A DNA stretch of 64,000 bases. Source: Salegentibacter tibetensis (GTDB lineage: Bacteria > Bacteroidota > Bacteroidia > Flavobacteriales > Flavobacteriaceae). The notes beneath the pieces were generated by a model. The model did not search any database. It had not been told where the DNA came from and saw nothing but the letters and a program-made list of their open reading frames with translations. The stretch is taken from positions 18,067 through 82,066 of the forward strand of contig NZ_JAIQZA010000019.1 of the NCBI RefSeq assembly GCF_020164485.1, given 5' to 3'. Below, piece by piece: positions 50,255 through 59,126 of the stretch (positions within the stretch are counted from its first letter, which is position 1; each line of letters starts with the position of its first letter). Position numbers and translations under genes: made by a program.

Positions 50255-50644
50255 TTAATCATATTTAAAGCCTTTACGTTCTGATTTTTTAAGGTAATTC
50301 ATAAATTTCGAAATTTGTTTATTAAGAATTTCAGATTCCTTGTATAGTACTTTAAATGTTTCTTTAGAAATATGCTCTCTATCAAAACACCGCTGTAACT
50401 GGGCTCGGGTTTCATTATTTGAACCTCTTGAATACCCTAAAAACTGAATAAATTCTCTATTCCCACCTCTACCAAATCCTTCTGCAATATTATCCATAAC
50501 AGAACCAGATGATCCATTAATTTGATCCCGTAATTTGTAATCTTGCTGTAGATTAGTGGTAATAATAATTTTCCATATTTCCTGACATTGAACTCTGGCC
50601 AGTTTATAGATTTCTAACTCTTCAAAAGTTTCAAAATGTGCCAT
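50255..50644 (-). CDS. Four-helix bundle protein (S23/23S rRNA intervening-sequence type)
   Basis: The 129-residue protein has the TIGR02436-type features: FEELEIYKLARVQCQEIWKI, LRDQINGSSGSVMDNIAEGFGRGGNREFIQFLGYSRGSNNETRAQL and a final coiled helix. Homologues form four-helix bundles. Some are coded within intervening sequences of 23S rRNA in other bacteria, but no rRNA is present here. Their function is unknown and they are often lone genes in Bacteroidetes. It lies 35 bases after the SDR gene on the same strand. Confidence 0.88.
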   Translation of the reverse strand: MAHFETFEELEIYKLARVQCQEIWKIIITTNLQQDYKLRDQINGSSGSVMDNIAEGFGRGGNREFIQFLGYSRGSNNETRAQLQRCFDREHISKETFKVLYKESEILNKQISKFMNYLKKSERKGFKYD

Positions 50645-50679
50645 ATTAAAATATTAATAGAAATAAAAAATAAGGAATA

Positions 50680-51429
50680 TTAGTCTTTATTCACAGTAAC
50701 ACTATTCGCCTGCGCGGTTGGCATCACTACTAAATCGGCAATGTTTACGTGATAAGGTCTTGTTACCACAAACCGAATAATATCTGCGATATCCTCCGGG
50801 CGTAGAGGGGTGAAATCCTCATAAACACCTTTGGCCTTTTCGGTATCTCCTTTAAACCTCACTTCGCTGAATTCGGTTTGTGTGAGCCCCGGATTAACGG
50901 CTCCAACCTTAATACCGTGTTTGTTGAGGTCTAATCGCATTGCCTGGTTTAAAGCATCTACTGCATATTTGCTGGCACAATAAACATTTCCGTTAGGGTA
51001 AACTTCTTTCCCGGCGGTAGAACCTATATTGATAATATGGCCGGCACCCTGATTTATCATCTTCGGAAAAATTGCTTTGCTTACATATAATAGTCCTTTT
51101 ACATTAATATCCAGCATTGTGTCCCAGTCCTCAATATTTCCATCCTGGATAGGGTCTAAGCCGTGGGCATTTCCGGCATTATTTATAAGTATATCTATTT
51201 CACTAAATTTTTCAGGAAGACTGTTAATTTTCTCGAAGACCTCTTCCTTTTTACTAACATCAAAGCAAAGCGTATAAACCGCCACCCTTTTTGATAATTC
51301 TTTTTTTAATTCAATCAATCGCTCTTCTCTTCTTCCGCAAAGAATAAGATTTATGCCTTCCCTGGAGAGGGCTCTGGCGGTAGCTTTTCCAATTCCACTG
51401 GAAGCTCCCGTAATAAATGCAGTTTTCAT
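50680..51429 (-). CDS. SDR family oxidoreductase (YdfG-like)
   Basis: The 249-residue protein is a classical short-chain dehydrogenase. It has the TGASSGIG cofactor motif at residues 7-14, CGRREERL (a basic residue pattern favouring NADPH), NNAGNAHG, and the catalytic triad Ser137, Tyr150, Lys154 (YCASK). The end region LRPEDIADIIRFVVTRPYHVNI resembles YdfG, the NADP-dependent 3-hydroxy acid/serine dehydrogenase. A role in oxidation of 3-hydroxy acids or malonic-semialdehyde reduction is plausible, not proven. Confidence 0.88.
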   Translation of the reverse strand: MKTAFITGASSGIGKATARALSREGINLILCGRREERLIELKKELSKRVAVYTLCFDVSKKEEVFEKINSLPEKFSEIDILINNAGNAHGLDPIQDGNIEDWDTMLDINVKGLLYVSKAIFPKMINQGAGHIINIGSTAGKEVYPNGNVYCASKYAVDALNQAMRLDLNKHGIKVGAVNPGLTQTEFSEVRFKGDTEKAKGVYEDFTPLRPEDIADIIRFVVTRPYHVNIADLVVMPTAQANSVTVNKD

Positions 51430-51586
51430 ATGATGCTTTTCTTTATACCTAATTATCTACAAGTAACTAGCTTGGATTTAAATATGCAATTTAAAATCCT
51501 GTTAAATTTAGTTAATCTAGTATCCGGGATAAAATTTAATCTACAATGCTGCGTTTTCTTCTCTAAACAATTAATAAACCTATTTT

Positions 51587-52405
51587 ATGAAAAGAACGAT
51601 GAAGAACCTAAAGTTAAAAAGTCTACTGCTTGCAACAGTAATCGCTTTTGGATTTACCAGTTGTAGTGATGATGATGAAAATGGAGTTGAGGAAGGCAAC
51701 GCTCGTCTCACCGTGAGGATGACAGATGCTCCAGGAGATTATGACCACGTTTGGGTAGATGTACAGGATGTAATGATTAAAACCGAAGCAGGAGTTGGTG
51801 AAGATGAATCCGAATGGGAAAGTCTTTCTAATGTTGAAACCGGCCGTTATGACCTTTTGCAATTAACCGGTGGAGTATCGCAATTACTGGCAGATGTTGA
51901 AATACCTGCAGGATATCTTGATCAAATTAGATTGGTTTTAGGTCCTGATAATGTTGTGGTTGTAGATGATGAGGAAATAACCATGGCTACGCCAAGTGCA
52001 CAACAATCTGGATTAAAATTACAGGTACAACAGGAACTTGAGGCAGGAGAACAATATGAATACCTCCTGGACTTTGATGTGGATGAGTCTATCGTAGAAA
52101 CTGGCAACGCAGGATATATCCTGAAGCCGGTGATTAGAATGTCGGCTATGGCCAATACGGGGTCAATAATGGGAAAAGTACATCCAACAGATTTTCAAAG
52201 TTTGGTAAAAGCAAAAAATGCGAGCCACACGATCTCGGCGTATACCGATGCAAGTGGGAATTTTGTTCTTCACGGTGTTCCGGCAGGAACTTACCAGGTA
52301 ACTGTAACTCCAGATGCTGATACTGGACTGGAAATGAAGTCTATGGACAATATAGAGGTAGGTGAAAATGATGCAATAGATCTTGAAACTATTTATTTGG
52401 AATAA
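51587..52405 (+). CDS. DUF4382 domain lipoprotein with carboxypeptidase-regulatory-like end
   Basis: The 272-residue precursor has a lipoprotein signal (AFGFTSCSDDDENG, the Cys after the FTS and an SDDDE export-like tail). The DUF4382 domain follows (ARLTVRMTDAPGDYDHVWVDVQDVMI, LPLQ-type DLLQLTGG and AGYLDQIRLVLG). The final quarter is a beta-sandwich like the CarboxypepD regulatory fold (GSIMGKVHP to FVLHGVPAGTYQVTVTPD). It is probably displayed on the outer membrane. An alternative start at 51599 would give the same signal peptide. Confidence 0.87.
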   Translation: MKRTMKNLKLKSLLLATVIAFGFTSCSDDDENGVEEGNARLTVRMTDAPGDYDHVWVDVQDVMIKTEAGVGEDESEWESLSNVETGRYDLLQLTGGVSQLLADVEIPAGYLDQIRLVLGPDNVVVVDDEEITMATPSAQQSGLKLQVQQELEAGEQYEYLLDFDVDESIVETGNAGYILKPVIRMSAMANTGSIMGKVHPTDFQSLVKAKNASHTISAYTDASGNFVLHGVPAGTYQVTVTPDADTGLEMKSMDNIEVGENDAIDLETIYLE

Positions 52406-52430
52406 TCACAAGAATTCACTTATAAATAAA

Positions 52431-52457
52431 GAGCGGCTATTTTTAGCCGCTTTTTTG
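52431..52457 (+). terminator. Terminator of the DUF4382 lipoprotein gene
   Basis: AGCGGCTA and TAGCCGCT form a perfect eight-base stem with a four-base loop followed by six Ts. Confidence 0.87.
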
Positions 52458-52540
52458 TTTTTTAACCATACATTAACAGCCTAAACGCTAATAATTTTCC
52501 AATTTGCGGCCACGAATTCAAGGTCTTAAATACGCATAAA

Positions 52541-53545
52541 ATGATAGATAACAACGCCTCTGTAGATATAGCAAGTTTAAATGAAAAAATAGAGAGGGAA
52601 AGTGCTTTTGTAGATTTACTTAACAACGAAGTCAATAAAGTTATAGTAGGGCAGAAGCATATGATGGAGCGCTTACTTATAGGTTTATTGGGGCAGGGAC
52701 ATATTTTGCTTGAAGGTGTTCCCGGTTTGGCAAAAACCCTGGCTATTAATACTCTTTCACAAGCCGTTCACGGTAGTTTTAGCAGGATCCAGTTTACACC
52801 AGATCTTTTACCTGCAGATGTTGTGGGAACTATGATTTATAATATGAAGCTGAATGATTTTAGCATAAAAAAAGGACCTATTTTTGCGAATTTCGTATTA
52901 GCAGATGAGATTAACAGGGCGCCTGCAAAAGTTCAATCGGCTTTGCTTGAGGCAATGCAGGAAAAGCAGGTAACCATTGGTGAAGAAACCTTTATTTTAG
53001 ACAAACCGTTTTTGGTTATGGCCACGCAAAACCCGGTAGAGCAGGAAGGAACTTATCCTTTGCCTGAAGCTCAGGTAGACCGTTTTATGCTGAAAACCGT
53101 TATAGATTATCCCGAAATTAACGACGAGCAGTTAATTATGCGCGCCAATTTAAGAGGGGAATTTCCAAAGGTAAATCCTGTGGTGAGCATTGAGCAAATT
53201 TTACGTGCACAACAAGCTGCCAGAGAAGTTTATATGGATGAAAAGATTGAAAAATATATCCTGGATATTATTTTTGCAACCAGAACTCCTGAAAAATATA
53301 ATTTAAAAGATCTAAAACCTTTAATAAATTTTGGAGCTTCACCAAGGGGAAGTATAAACCTGGCAAGAGCTTCAAAATGCTATGCCTTTATAAAACGCCG
53401 CGGGTATGTAATTCCTGAAGACGTTAGAGCGGTGGTTTTAGATGTACTTCGTCATAGAATTGGAATTACCTATGAGGCTGAGGCCGAAAATGTAACTTCT
53501 GAAGATATTGTGCATAAAATAGTAAACGAGATAGAAGTACCATAA
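52541..53545 (+). CDS. moxR: MoxR family AAA+ ATPase
   Basis: The 334-residue protein is an AAA+ chaperone-like ATPase. It has Walker A GVPGLAKT at 59-66, Walker B FVLADEINRAP around 117-127 with sensor LVMATQNPVEQEGTYPLPEAQVDRF, and the lid segment of MoxR proteins. MoxR ATPases work with VWA-domain proteins coded next to them, and here those are the DUF58 and Bat proteins downstream. It is the first gene of an eight-gene run on the plus strand, 136 bases after the DUF4382 lipoprotein. Confidence 0.95.
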   Translation: MIDNNASVDIASLNEKIERESAFVDLLNNEVNKVIVGQKHMMERLLIGLLGQGHILLEGVPGLAKTLAINTLSQAVHGSFSRIQFTPDLLPADVVGTMIYNMKLNDFSIKKGPIFANFVLADEINRAPAKVQSALLEAMQEKQVTIGEETFILDKPFLVMATQNPVEQEGTYPLPEAQVDRFMLKTVIDYPEINDEQLIMRANLRGEFPKVNPVVSIEQILRAQQAAREVYMDEKIEKYILDIIFATRTPEKYNLKDLKPLINFGASPRGSINLARASKCYAFIKRRGYVIPEDVRAVVLDVLRHRIGITYEAEAENVTSEDIVHKIVNEIEVP

Positions 53546-53612
53546 ACTTCATTTTTTATCTAATATTCGCATTTTCCAATTATTTGCTGTGTAAAAACAC
53601 AACCGCTTCCTA

Positions 53613-54479
53613 ATGGATACCAAAGAGCTTTTAAAAAAAGTAAGAAAGATTGAAATAAAAACCCGGCGTTTGAGCGATCACGTTTTTGGCGGGGAGTATC
53701 ATTCTACTTTTAAAGGCCGAGGGATGACTTTTAGCGAAGTGCGTCAATACCAATTTGGGGACGATGTTAGAAATATAGACTGGAACGTTACTGCGCGTTA
53801 CAGCGAACCTTTTATAAAGGTTTTTGAAGAAGAACGTGAACTCACCATGATGCTCATGGTAGATGTTTCGGGTTCAGAATTCTTCGGAACGCAAAATCAG
53901 CTTAAGAAAGATGTGATTACCGAAATTGCGGCTACTTTGGCCTTTTCGGCTACACAAAATAATGACAAGATTGGGCTGATGCTTTTTTCAGATAAAATAG
54001 AGCTTTATATTCCACCCAAAAAAGGGCGTTATCACGTATTGCGGATTATTAGGGAGCTAATAGAATTCAAACCGAAATCTAAAAAAACCGATATAGCTGT
54101 TGCCATAAAATACCTGTCTAATGTGATGAAGAAAAAGGCGATTGTTTTTATGCTTTCAGATTTTATGGACGACGATTACCAGCAAACTCTAAAGATCGCG
54201 GGCAATAAACACGATGTTACAGGAATTAGGGTTTACGATTCGGCAGAAGAAGAGATTCCGAATTTAGGTCTGGTACAAATGTTGGATGAGGAAACCGGCG
54301 AGTATGTGACAGTAAATACCGGTTCTAAATCGGTGAGAAAAAATTACGCTGAATATTATCGCGGAAGGGCTGCTTACTTCAACGAGAGTTTTACGCTTAG
54401 CGGCGCAGGGGTTATAAATAACCGCGTAGATGAAAGTTACGTAAAAAAATTACTGGGTTATTTTAAAAGAAGAGGTTAA
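53613..54479 (+). CDS. DUF58 domain (VWA-like) protein
   Basis: The 288-residue protein has the DUF58 signature RGMTFSEVRQYQFGDDVRNIDWNVTAR near residue 35 and a vWA-like metal site region (MLMVDVSGSEFFGTQ, whose D-x-S-G-S differs slightly from the MIDAS). KGRYHVLRIIRELIEF and FMLSDFMDDD follow. It has no membrane span. DUF58 proteins are partners of MoxR in Bacteroidetes aerotolerance loci. It lies 67 bases after moxR. Confidence 0.92.
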   Translation: MDTKELLKKVRKIEIKTRRLSDHVFGGEYHSTFKGRGMTFSEVRQYQFGDDVRNIDWNVTARYSEPFIKVFEEERELTMMLMVDVSGSEFFGTQNQLKKDVITEIAATLAFSATQNNDKIGLMLFSDKIELYIPPKKGRYHVLRIIRELIEFKPKSKKTDIAVAIKYLSNVMKKKAIVFMLSDFMDDDYQQTLKIAGNKHDVTGIRVYDSAEEEIPNLGLVQMLDEETGEYVTVNTGSKSVRKNYAEYYRGRAAYFNESFTLSGAGVINNRVDESYVKKLLGYFKRRG

Positions 54480-54485
54480 AAACAA

Positions 54486-56120
54486 ATGAATAATAGATTT
54501 ATAACAACATTAAATATTTATAAAGCGGCAGCCTTGCTGCTTTTTCTGTTGTTATCTTTTCAGGCTTTTGCCCAGCAACCTCAAATAAATGCTGGAATAG
54601 ATTCTTCTTCGATCAAAATTGGGGAGCAAATTATTTTTAGTATTGAGGTAGAAACCGATTCAACTGATTTGGTGGTTTTTCCTGAAGGACAAACTTTTGA
54701 TCCTATGGAAATGGTAGAGTCCTTAGGCGCCGATACCACTACAGTAGAAGATCGTTTCAGGCTATTAAAGAAATATTCGCTTACCCAGTTCGATTCAGGA
54801 GTATACACAATTCCGCAGCAAAAAATAATTATTCAAAATCGGGAATACCTAACCGATTCTTTTAGGGTTGAGGTTGCCGATGTACAGGTTGATACCACCC
54901 GGCAAAAAATGTACCCTATAAAACCTGCTGTAGATGTTCCAAAACCTTTCAGTATTCCAAATTGGGTTTGGTGGTTGCTTGCGGTATTGGCCTTGTTTGG
55001 GATTGCATTTTATTTCTTCAAAAGGAGAAAGAAAAGAAAAGAAGCAGAGCCGGAATTGCCGCCTTACGAGCAGGCAATGTTTGAGCTGAAACAACTTGAT
55101 AATTCATCCTTGCTGCAGGACAGGGAAATCAAGGAATATTATTCACAACTCACCTTTATTGTAAGGAAATACCTGGATAGGAAAATCTATGACAGGGCGC
55201 TGGAAAGCACAACCTCAGATCTTATCGCTTACCTGGAATTAAAAAAGGAGGCAGGGGATCTAAGTTTAAAAGATAAATCTATAGATAACCTCCAGCAGTT
55301 ATTGAAACGTGGCGATTTGGCCAAGTTCGCCAACTCGAGACCAGATGTAATAACCGCGAAAAGCGATCGTACCAAAGTCGAGCACCTTATAAAAGACATC
55401 AGGCAGGTGGTTCCCGAACCTACTGAAGAAGAATTGATGCAGGATGAAAATTACCGAAGGGAAAAGCTTTTAAAAAGAAGAAAGAAAATGATTATTGCGG
55501 TTGCAGGAGGTGTACTTATTCTGGCTATAGTGGTCATTGCAATTCTGGTAAATACCAAAGGCTTCAATTTTGTGAAAGATTCGGTTTTTGGAAATGAAAC
55601 CAGGGAATTACTGGAAGGTGACTGGATTAAAAGTGAATACGGAACACCAACTGTAACTATAACTACCCCCGAAGTTTTAGTAAGAAAAACGGTAGAACGT
55701 GACGATGAACTTCAGGAAATGCTTCTGGGTAGTGAAACCTTTGATTCTGGAACCCTGGAAAGCAATTTATATATTTTACTTATTACCGGACCGGTGAACC
55801 CGCAAGGTGATTTTGATTTAGAAAAGGCGGTAGATGGAATTTATGAAAATCTTGAGAGCCAGGGCGCCCGTAATATTATTATGAAAGAGGAAGAATTTAC
55901 CACTATAAACAATTCAAAAGGAATAAAAGTTTTTGGAACTTTTGATCTTGAAAATCCTATCACCGGCGGACCTATTAAAAAGGAATATGCCATTCTCAAT
56001 TTTGGGGAAAATGGAGGTTTTCAACAAATTATGGTGGTGTTTGATGAAGATGATGATTATGCTGTTGAGATCTTACAACGAGTAGAAAATTCTATAGAAT
56101 TAAAAAATCAGGCTAATTGA
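54486..56120 (+). CDS. Bat-cluster membrane protein of 544 aa (BatD-like N-terminus, DUF4381-like middle)
   Basis: The protein has a signal peptide (to about residue 29, ending FAQ). A beta-rich periplasmic domain to about 155 follows (INAGIDSSSIKIGEQIIFSIEVE), then a membrane span at 159-178. The middle cytoplasmic domain resembles DUF4381 (YEQAMFELKQLDNSSLLQDREIKEYYSQLTFIVRKYLDRK). A second span lies at 335-355. A C-terminal domain of about 185 residues after that shows no motif I know. Its place between the DUF58 gene and batA is usual for Bat clusters. Its stop overlaps the batA start by one base. Confidence 0.8.
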   Translation: MNNRFITTLNIYKAAALLLFLLLSFQAFAQQPQINAGIDSSSIKIGEQIIFSIEVETDSTDLVVFPEGQTFDPMEMVESLGADTTTVEDRFRLLKKYSLTQFDSGVYTIPQQKIIIQNREYLTDSFRVEVADVQVDTTRQKMYPIKPAVDVPKPFSIPNWVWWLLAVLALFGIAFYFFKRRKKRKEAEPELPPYEQAMFELKQLDNSSLLQDREIKEYYSQLTFIVRKYLDRKIYDRALESTTSDLIAYLELKKEAGDLSLKDKSIDNLQQLLKRGDLAKFANSRPDVITAKSDRTKVEHLIKDIRQVVPEPTEEELMQDENYRREKLLKRRKKMIIAVAGGVLILAIVVIAILVNTKGFNFVKDSVFGNETRELLEGDWIKSEYGTPTVTITTPEVLVRKTVERDDELQEMLLGSETFDSGTLESNLYILLITGPVNPQGDFDLEKAVDGIYENLESQGARNIIMKEEEFTTINNSKGIKVFGTFDLENPITGGPIKKEYAILNFGENGGFQQIMVVFDEDDDYAVEILQRVENSIELKNQAN

Positions 56121-57124
56121 TGTTTGCTAACTATACATTCGAAAATCCGGAATTTTTCTGGCTCTTATTGCTGCTTTTGCCGGCAATAGGCTGGTATTTC
56201 TGGAAACGCAAGCAGCAAACCCCAGAGCTTAGAATGTCTAGTGTAAAAGGTTTTAAGGTAAAGCAATCCCTGCTTTCTAAAATAAAGCCTGTGCTTTTTG
56301 TACTTAGATTACTTGCCCTGGCTTTATTGGTTGTTGCTATGGCGCGCCCAAGAACGGTAGATGTTACTACACAAAGCAGCAATATCAGGGGTATAGATAT
56401 TGTAATGGCCATAGATGTTTCGGCAAGTATGCTGGCGCGGGATTTTGAACCAAACCGTCTGGAATCTGTAAAGGAAGTGGGTGCCGAATTTATAGAAAAC
56501 CGCCCCACCGATAGGATTGGCCTGGTGCTTTTTGCCGGCGAAAGTTTTACAAAAACGCCTATTACCAGCGATAAGAGCATTGCCTTGAGGGCTATAAATG
56601 AAGTTGAATACAGCGATATCCTGCAAAATGGTACTGCCATTGGTTCTGGTTTGGCTACGGCTGTAAACCGTTTAAAAGATAGCGATGCAGAGAGTAAGGT
56701 TATTATTTTACTTACCGATGGGGTTAATAATTCGGGGTTTATAGATCCTAAGATAGCCAGTGAGCTTGCAGTAGAATTCGGGATCAAGACATATACCATT
56801 GGCGTGGGAAGCAATGGCAATGCGCTTACGCCGGTAAATATTTTATCAAATGGAAGGTTTCAATACGGTGTGCAAAAAGTAGAAATTGATGAAGCTTTAT
56901 TGCAGCAAATCGCTGCAGATACCGGCGGAAAATATTTTAGGGCAACCAATAATGAGACCCTGGAGGAGATTTATGAAGAGATTGACAGTTTGGAGAAATC
57001 TGAAATAGAAGAATTCAGATATTATAATTATTCCGAAAAATTCAGGCCTTATGCTTTATTGGCATTGGGATTATTGCTTTTTGAAGTAATCTTGAGGTAT
57101 ACTGTATTTAGAGGTTTTATTTAA
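56120..57124 (+). CDS. batA: BatA, VWA-domain membrane protein
   Basis: BatA is thought to form part of a complex that helps cells tolerate oxygen or envelope stress. Counting from ATG 56120 (334 residues), there are two N-terminal membrane spans (about 12-28 and 57-76), a VWA domain with MIDAS Asp99-x-Ser101-x-Ser103 (MAIDVSASML) and the TDGVNNSGFIDP site, and a C-terminal span (about 310-330). The longer frame from 56117 would use a TTG and is not preferred, since the ATG gives a clean overlap with the upstream stop. Confidence 0.92.
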   Translation: MFANYTFENPEFFWLLLLLLPAIGWYFWKRKQQTPELRMSSVKGFKVKQSLLSKIKPVLFVLRLLALALLVVAMARPRTVDVTTQSSNIRGIDIVMAIDVSASMLARDFEPNRLESVKEVGAEFIENRPTDRIGLVLFAGESFTKTPITSDKSIALRAINEVEYSDILQNGTAIGSGLATAVNRLKDSDAESKVIILLTDGVNNSGFIDPKIASELAVEFGIKTYTIGVGSNGNALTPVNILSNGRFQYGVQKVEIDEALLQQIAADTGGKYFRATNNETLEEIYEEIDSLEKSEIEEFRYYNYSEKFRPYALLALGLLLFEVILRYTVFRGFI

Positions 57125-57145
57125 AAAATTAGAAAGAGAAGTTTA

Positions 57146-58195
57146 ATGTTCATCTTAGAAGAGAAAATATATTTATGGCTTTTACTGCTTATTCCGGTGG
57201 TGATTATGCTGTACCTGGTTTTTAGAATCTGGCAAAAGCGGGCGAGATCGCGTTTTGCCAAACCGGCGCTTCTAAGTTTCCTGGCTCCAAACCGATCTTC
57301 CTTTAAACCATTTCTAAAACTCCTCTTACTGCTTTTAGCACTGGCAAGTTTGGTGGTAGGGCTTGTAAATCCTAAAATAGGATCTCAATTAGAAACCGTA
57401 AAGCGTGAAGGTGTAGACATAGTTTTCGCTATAGATGTTTCAAAAAGTATGGAGGCCGAAGATATTGCGCCCAATAGGTTGGAGAAATCAAAACAACTCG
57501 TTAGGCAAATTATAGGCAATCTTGGCAGTGACCGTGTTGGGATAATCGCCTATGCCGGAAGTGCTTTTCCGCAATTGCCAATTACTACAGATTATGGTTC
57601 GGCTAAAATGTTCCTGGAAAGCCTGAATACCGATATGATCTCCTCCCAGGGAACCGCGATCGGGGATGCGATAGATTTAGCTACCGGCTTTTTTGACGAT
57701 AATCAACAAACCAACAGGGTGATGTTTATTATTAGTGATGGTGAAGATCACGAAGGTAATGTTGAAGATATGGCCAGGCAGGCCGCAGAAGCAGGAATTC
57801 GAATCTATACCATTGGGGTAGGAACAACCAAGGGAGGACCAATCCCTATTAAAAGGAATGGAGTGGTCCAGAATTACAAAAAAGACAACCAGGGAGAAAC
57901 GGTAATTACAAAACTTGATCCGGCAATTCTTGAGGAAATAGCTGCAGAGGCAAATGGGGTTTATATAGATGGCACTATAACGGCAGAAGTAACCGAAAGG
58001 GTACAGGAAGAGTTGCTCACCATTGAAAAAACTGAATTTGAAGCCAAACAATTTGCCGACTATAAATCGCAATTTCAGTGGTTTGTAGGTTTGGCAATTT
58101 TATTGTTGCTGTTGGATATATTTATGCTGGAACGAAAAACGGGCTGGATAAGAAGGCTTAATTTATTTAACGAAAAAAGAAAAACAGAGGAGTGA
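57146..58195 (+). CDS. batB: BatB, VWA-domain membrane protein
   Basis: The 349-residue protein shares BatA's plan: membrane spans at about 9-26 and 56-74, a VWA domain with MIDAS Asp97-x-Ser99-x-Ser101 (FAIDVSKSMEAEDI) and SDGEDHEGNVEDM, then a C-terminal span near 298-317. BatA and BatB probably pair as a heteromer, as proposed for Bacteroides fragilis. It lies 21 bases after batA. Confidence 0.92.
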   Translation: MFILEEKIYLWLLLLIPVVIMLYLVFRIWQKRARSRFAKPALLSFLAPNRSSFKPFLKLLLLLLALASLVVGLVNPKIGSQLETVKREGVDIVFAIDVSKSMEAEDIAPNRLEKSKQLVRQIIGNLGSDRVGIIAYAGSAFPQLPITTDYGSAKMFLESLNTDMISSQGTAIGDAIDLATGFFDDNQQTNRVMFIISDGEDHEGNVEDMARQAAEAGIRIYTIGVGTTKGGPIPIKRNGVVQNYKKDNQGETVITKLDPAILEEIAAEANGVYIDGTITAEVTERVQEELLTIEKTEFEAKQFADYKSQFQWFVGLAILLLLLDIFMLERKTGWIRRLNLFNEKRKTEE

Positions 58196-58199
58196 TTCA

Positions 58200-59072
58200 A
58201 TGAGAGGTTTTTCAGCAAACATATTACTTTTAATTTTTGGCTTCTTGCTTTCATTGCCTGTAGTTGCCCAGCAACAAAATGATAAGGAAAGAGAAAGAGC
58301 TCAAAAAGAGGCGCGGCAATTTATGCAGGATGCCGATGAGGCATTGGGAGAAAATAATTTTCCTGAAGCCGAGGCTGCTTATAGAAAAGCAATTGCGAAA
58401 GATCCTGAAAACAGCGACGCAAGGTATAATATGGGAAATATGTATTATACCCGCGACAATTCGCCGCAGGCTGCGCAACGTTATAAACAGGCCGGTGAGG
58501 TTGCCGATACTAAACCTGCAAAACATCAAGCTAACCACAACCTTGGTAACGCTTATATGAAGCAGAAAAGGTATCAGGAAGCTGTAGATGCGTATAAAAA
58601 TGCTTTGCGAAACGATCCAACTGATGATGAAACCCGGTATAATTTAGCGCTTGCCAAAAAAATGCTGGAAGAAGAACAGGAAGACCAGGATGACGACCAG
58701 GACGGTGGCGATGATGAGAATGAAGATCAGGACGAGCAGGATCAGGATCAAGACCAGGAAAACGAAGACCAACAGGATCAGGATCAAAATGGTGAAGGCG
58801 ATAACGAAGGTGATCAGGATCAACAAGACCAGGATCAAGACGAGCAGGAAGGCGACCAGGATGAGCAGGATCAACAAGATGGTGAGGGTGATCAGGAAGA
58901 AGAGGAGCAAGAGCCAGAGCAAGGTCAACCCCAACCGGCACAGGGGCAGTTATCTCCAGAACAAATTCAAAGTTTACTGGAAGCGATGAACAATGAAGAA
59001 AGAAAGGTGCAGGATAAAGTAAATGCGGAAAAACAAAAAGGTGCCAAAGTGCAATCTGAAAAAGATTGGTAA
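58200..59072 (+). CDS. batC: BatC, TPR protein with a long acidic Asp/Gln-rich region
   Basis: The 290-residue precursor has a signal peptide (residues 1-24, ending VVAQQ) and three to four TPR units at about 50-150 (AEAAYRKAIAKDPENSDARYNMGN and later repeats). The stretch at 157-245 is almost only Asp, Glu, Gln, Asn and Gly, made of DQDQ and EDQ units with no order. A short helical end follows (LSPEQIQSLLEAMNNEERKVQDKV). TPR proteins usually hold partners, and here the Bat VWA proteins are likely. The acidic region is longer than I would expect and is encoded by near-repeats. Confidence 0.9.
   Translation: MRGFSANILLLIFGFLLSLPVVAQQQNDKERERAQKEARQFMQDADEALGENNFPEAEAAYRKAIAKDPENSDARYNMGNMYYTRDNSPQAAQRYKQAGEVADTKPAKHQANHNLGNAYMKQKRYQEAVDAYKNALRNDPTDDETRYNLALAKKMLEEEQEDQDDDQDGGDDENEDQDEQDQDQDQENEDQQDQDQNGEGDNEGDQDQQDQDQDEQEGDQDEQDQQDGEGDQEEEEQEPEQGQPQPAQGQLSPEQIQSLLEAMNNEERKVQDKVNAEKQKGAKVQSEKDW
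58668..58934 (+). repeat. Low-complexity GAYCAG-type coding repeats in batC
   Basis: The DNA consists of GAT/GAC-CAG/CAA-GAA/GAG triplets (Asp, Gln, Glu) in near-repeats, with the longest runs of GATCAGGATCAA-like units. Copy number could change by slippage. The reverse strand has hydrophobic open frames that are by-products of this pattern. Confidence 0.7.
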
Positions 59073-59126
59073 AATTTTTGATACATTTCTTTTCAAAATC
59101 TTATCTTAAAGAAAGGGGTTTTATAG

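Noticed and set aside
56131..56820. 229-codon minus-strand frame opposite batA
   Set aside because: The plus-strand BatA has clear VWA motifs; the reverse frame is Ser/Thr-rich with no motif.
58531..58941. Minus-strand frames opposite batC, one of them very hydrophobic
   Set aside because: They arise from the Asp/Gln-rich coding repeats of batC read backwards (Leu, Ile, Val, Arg patterns); no start signal or family support.
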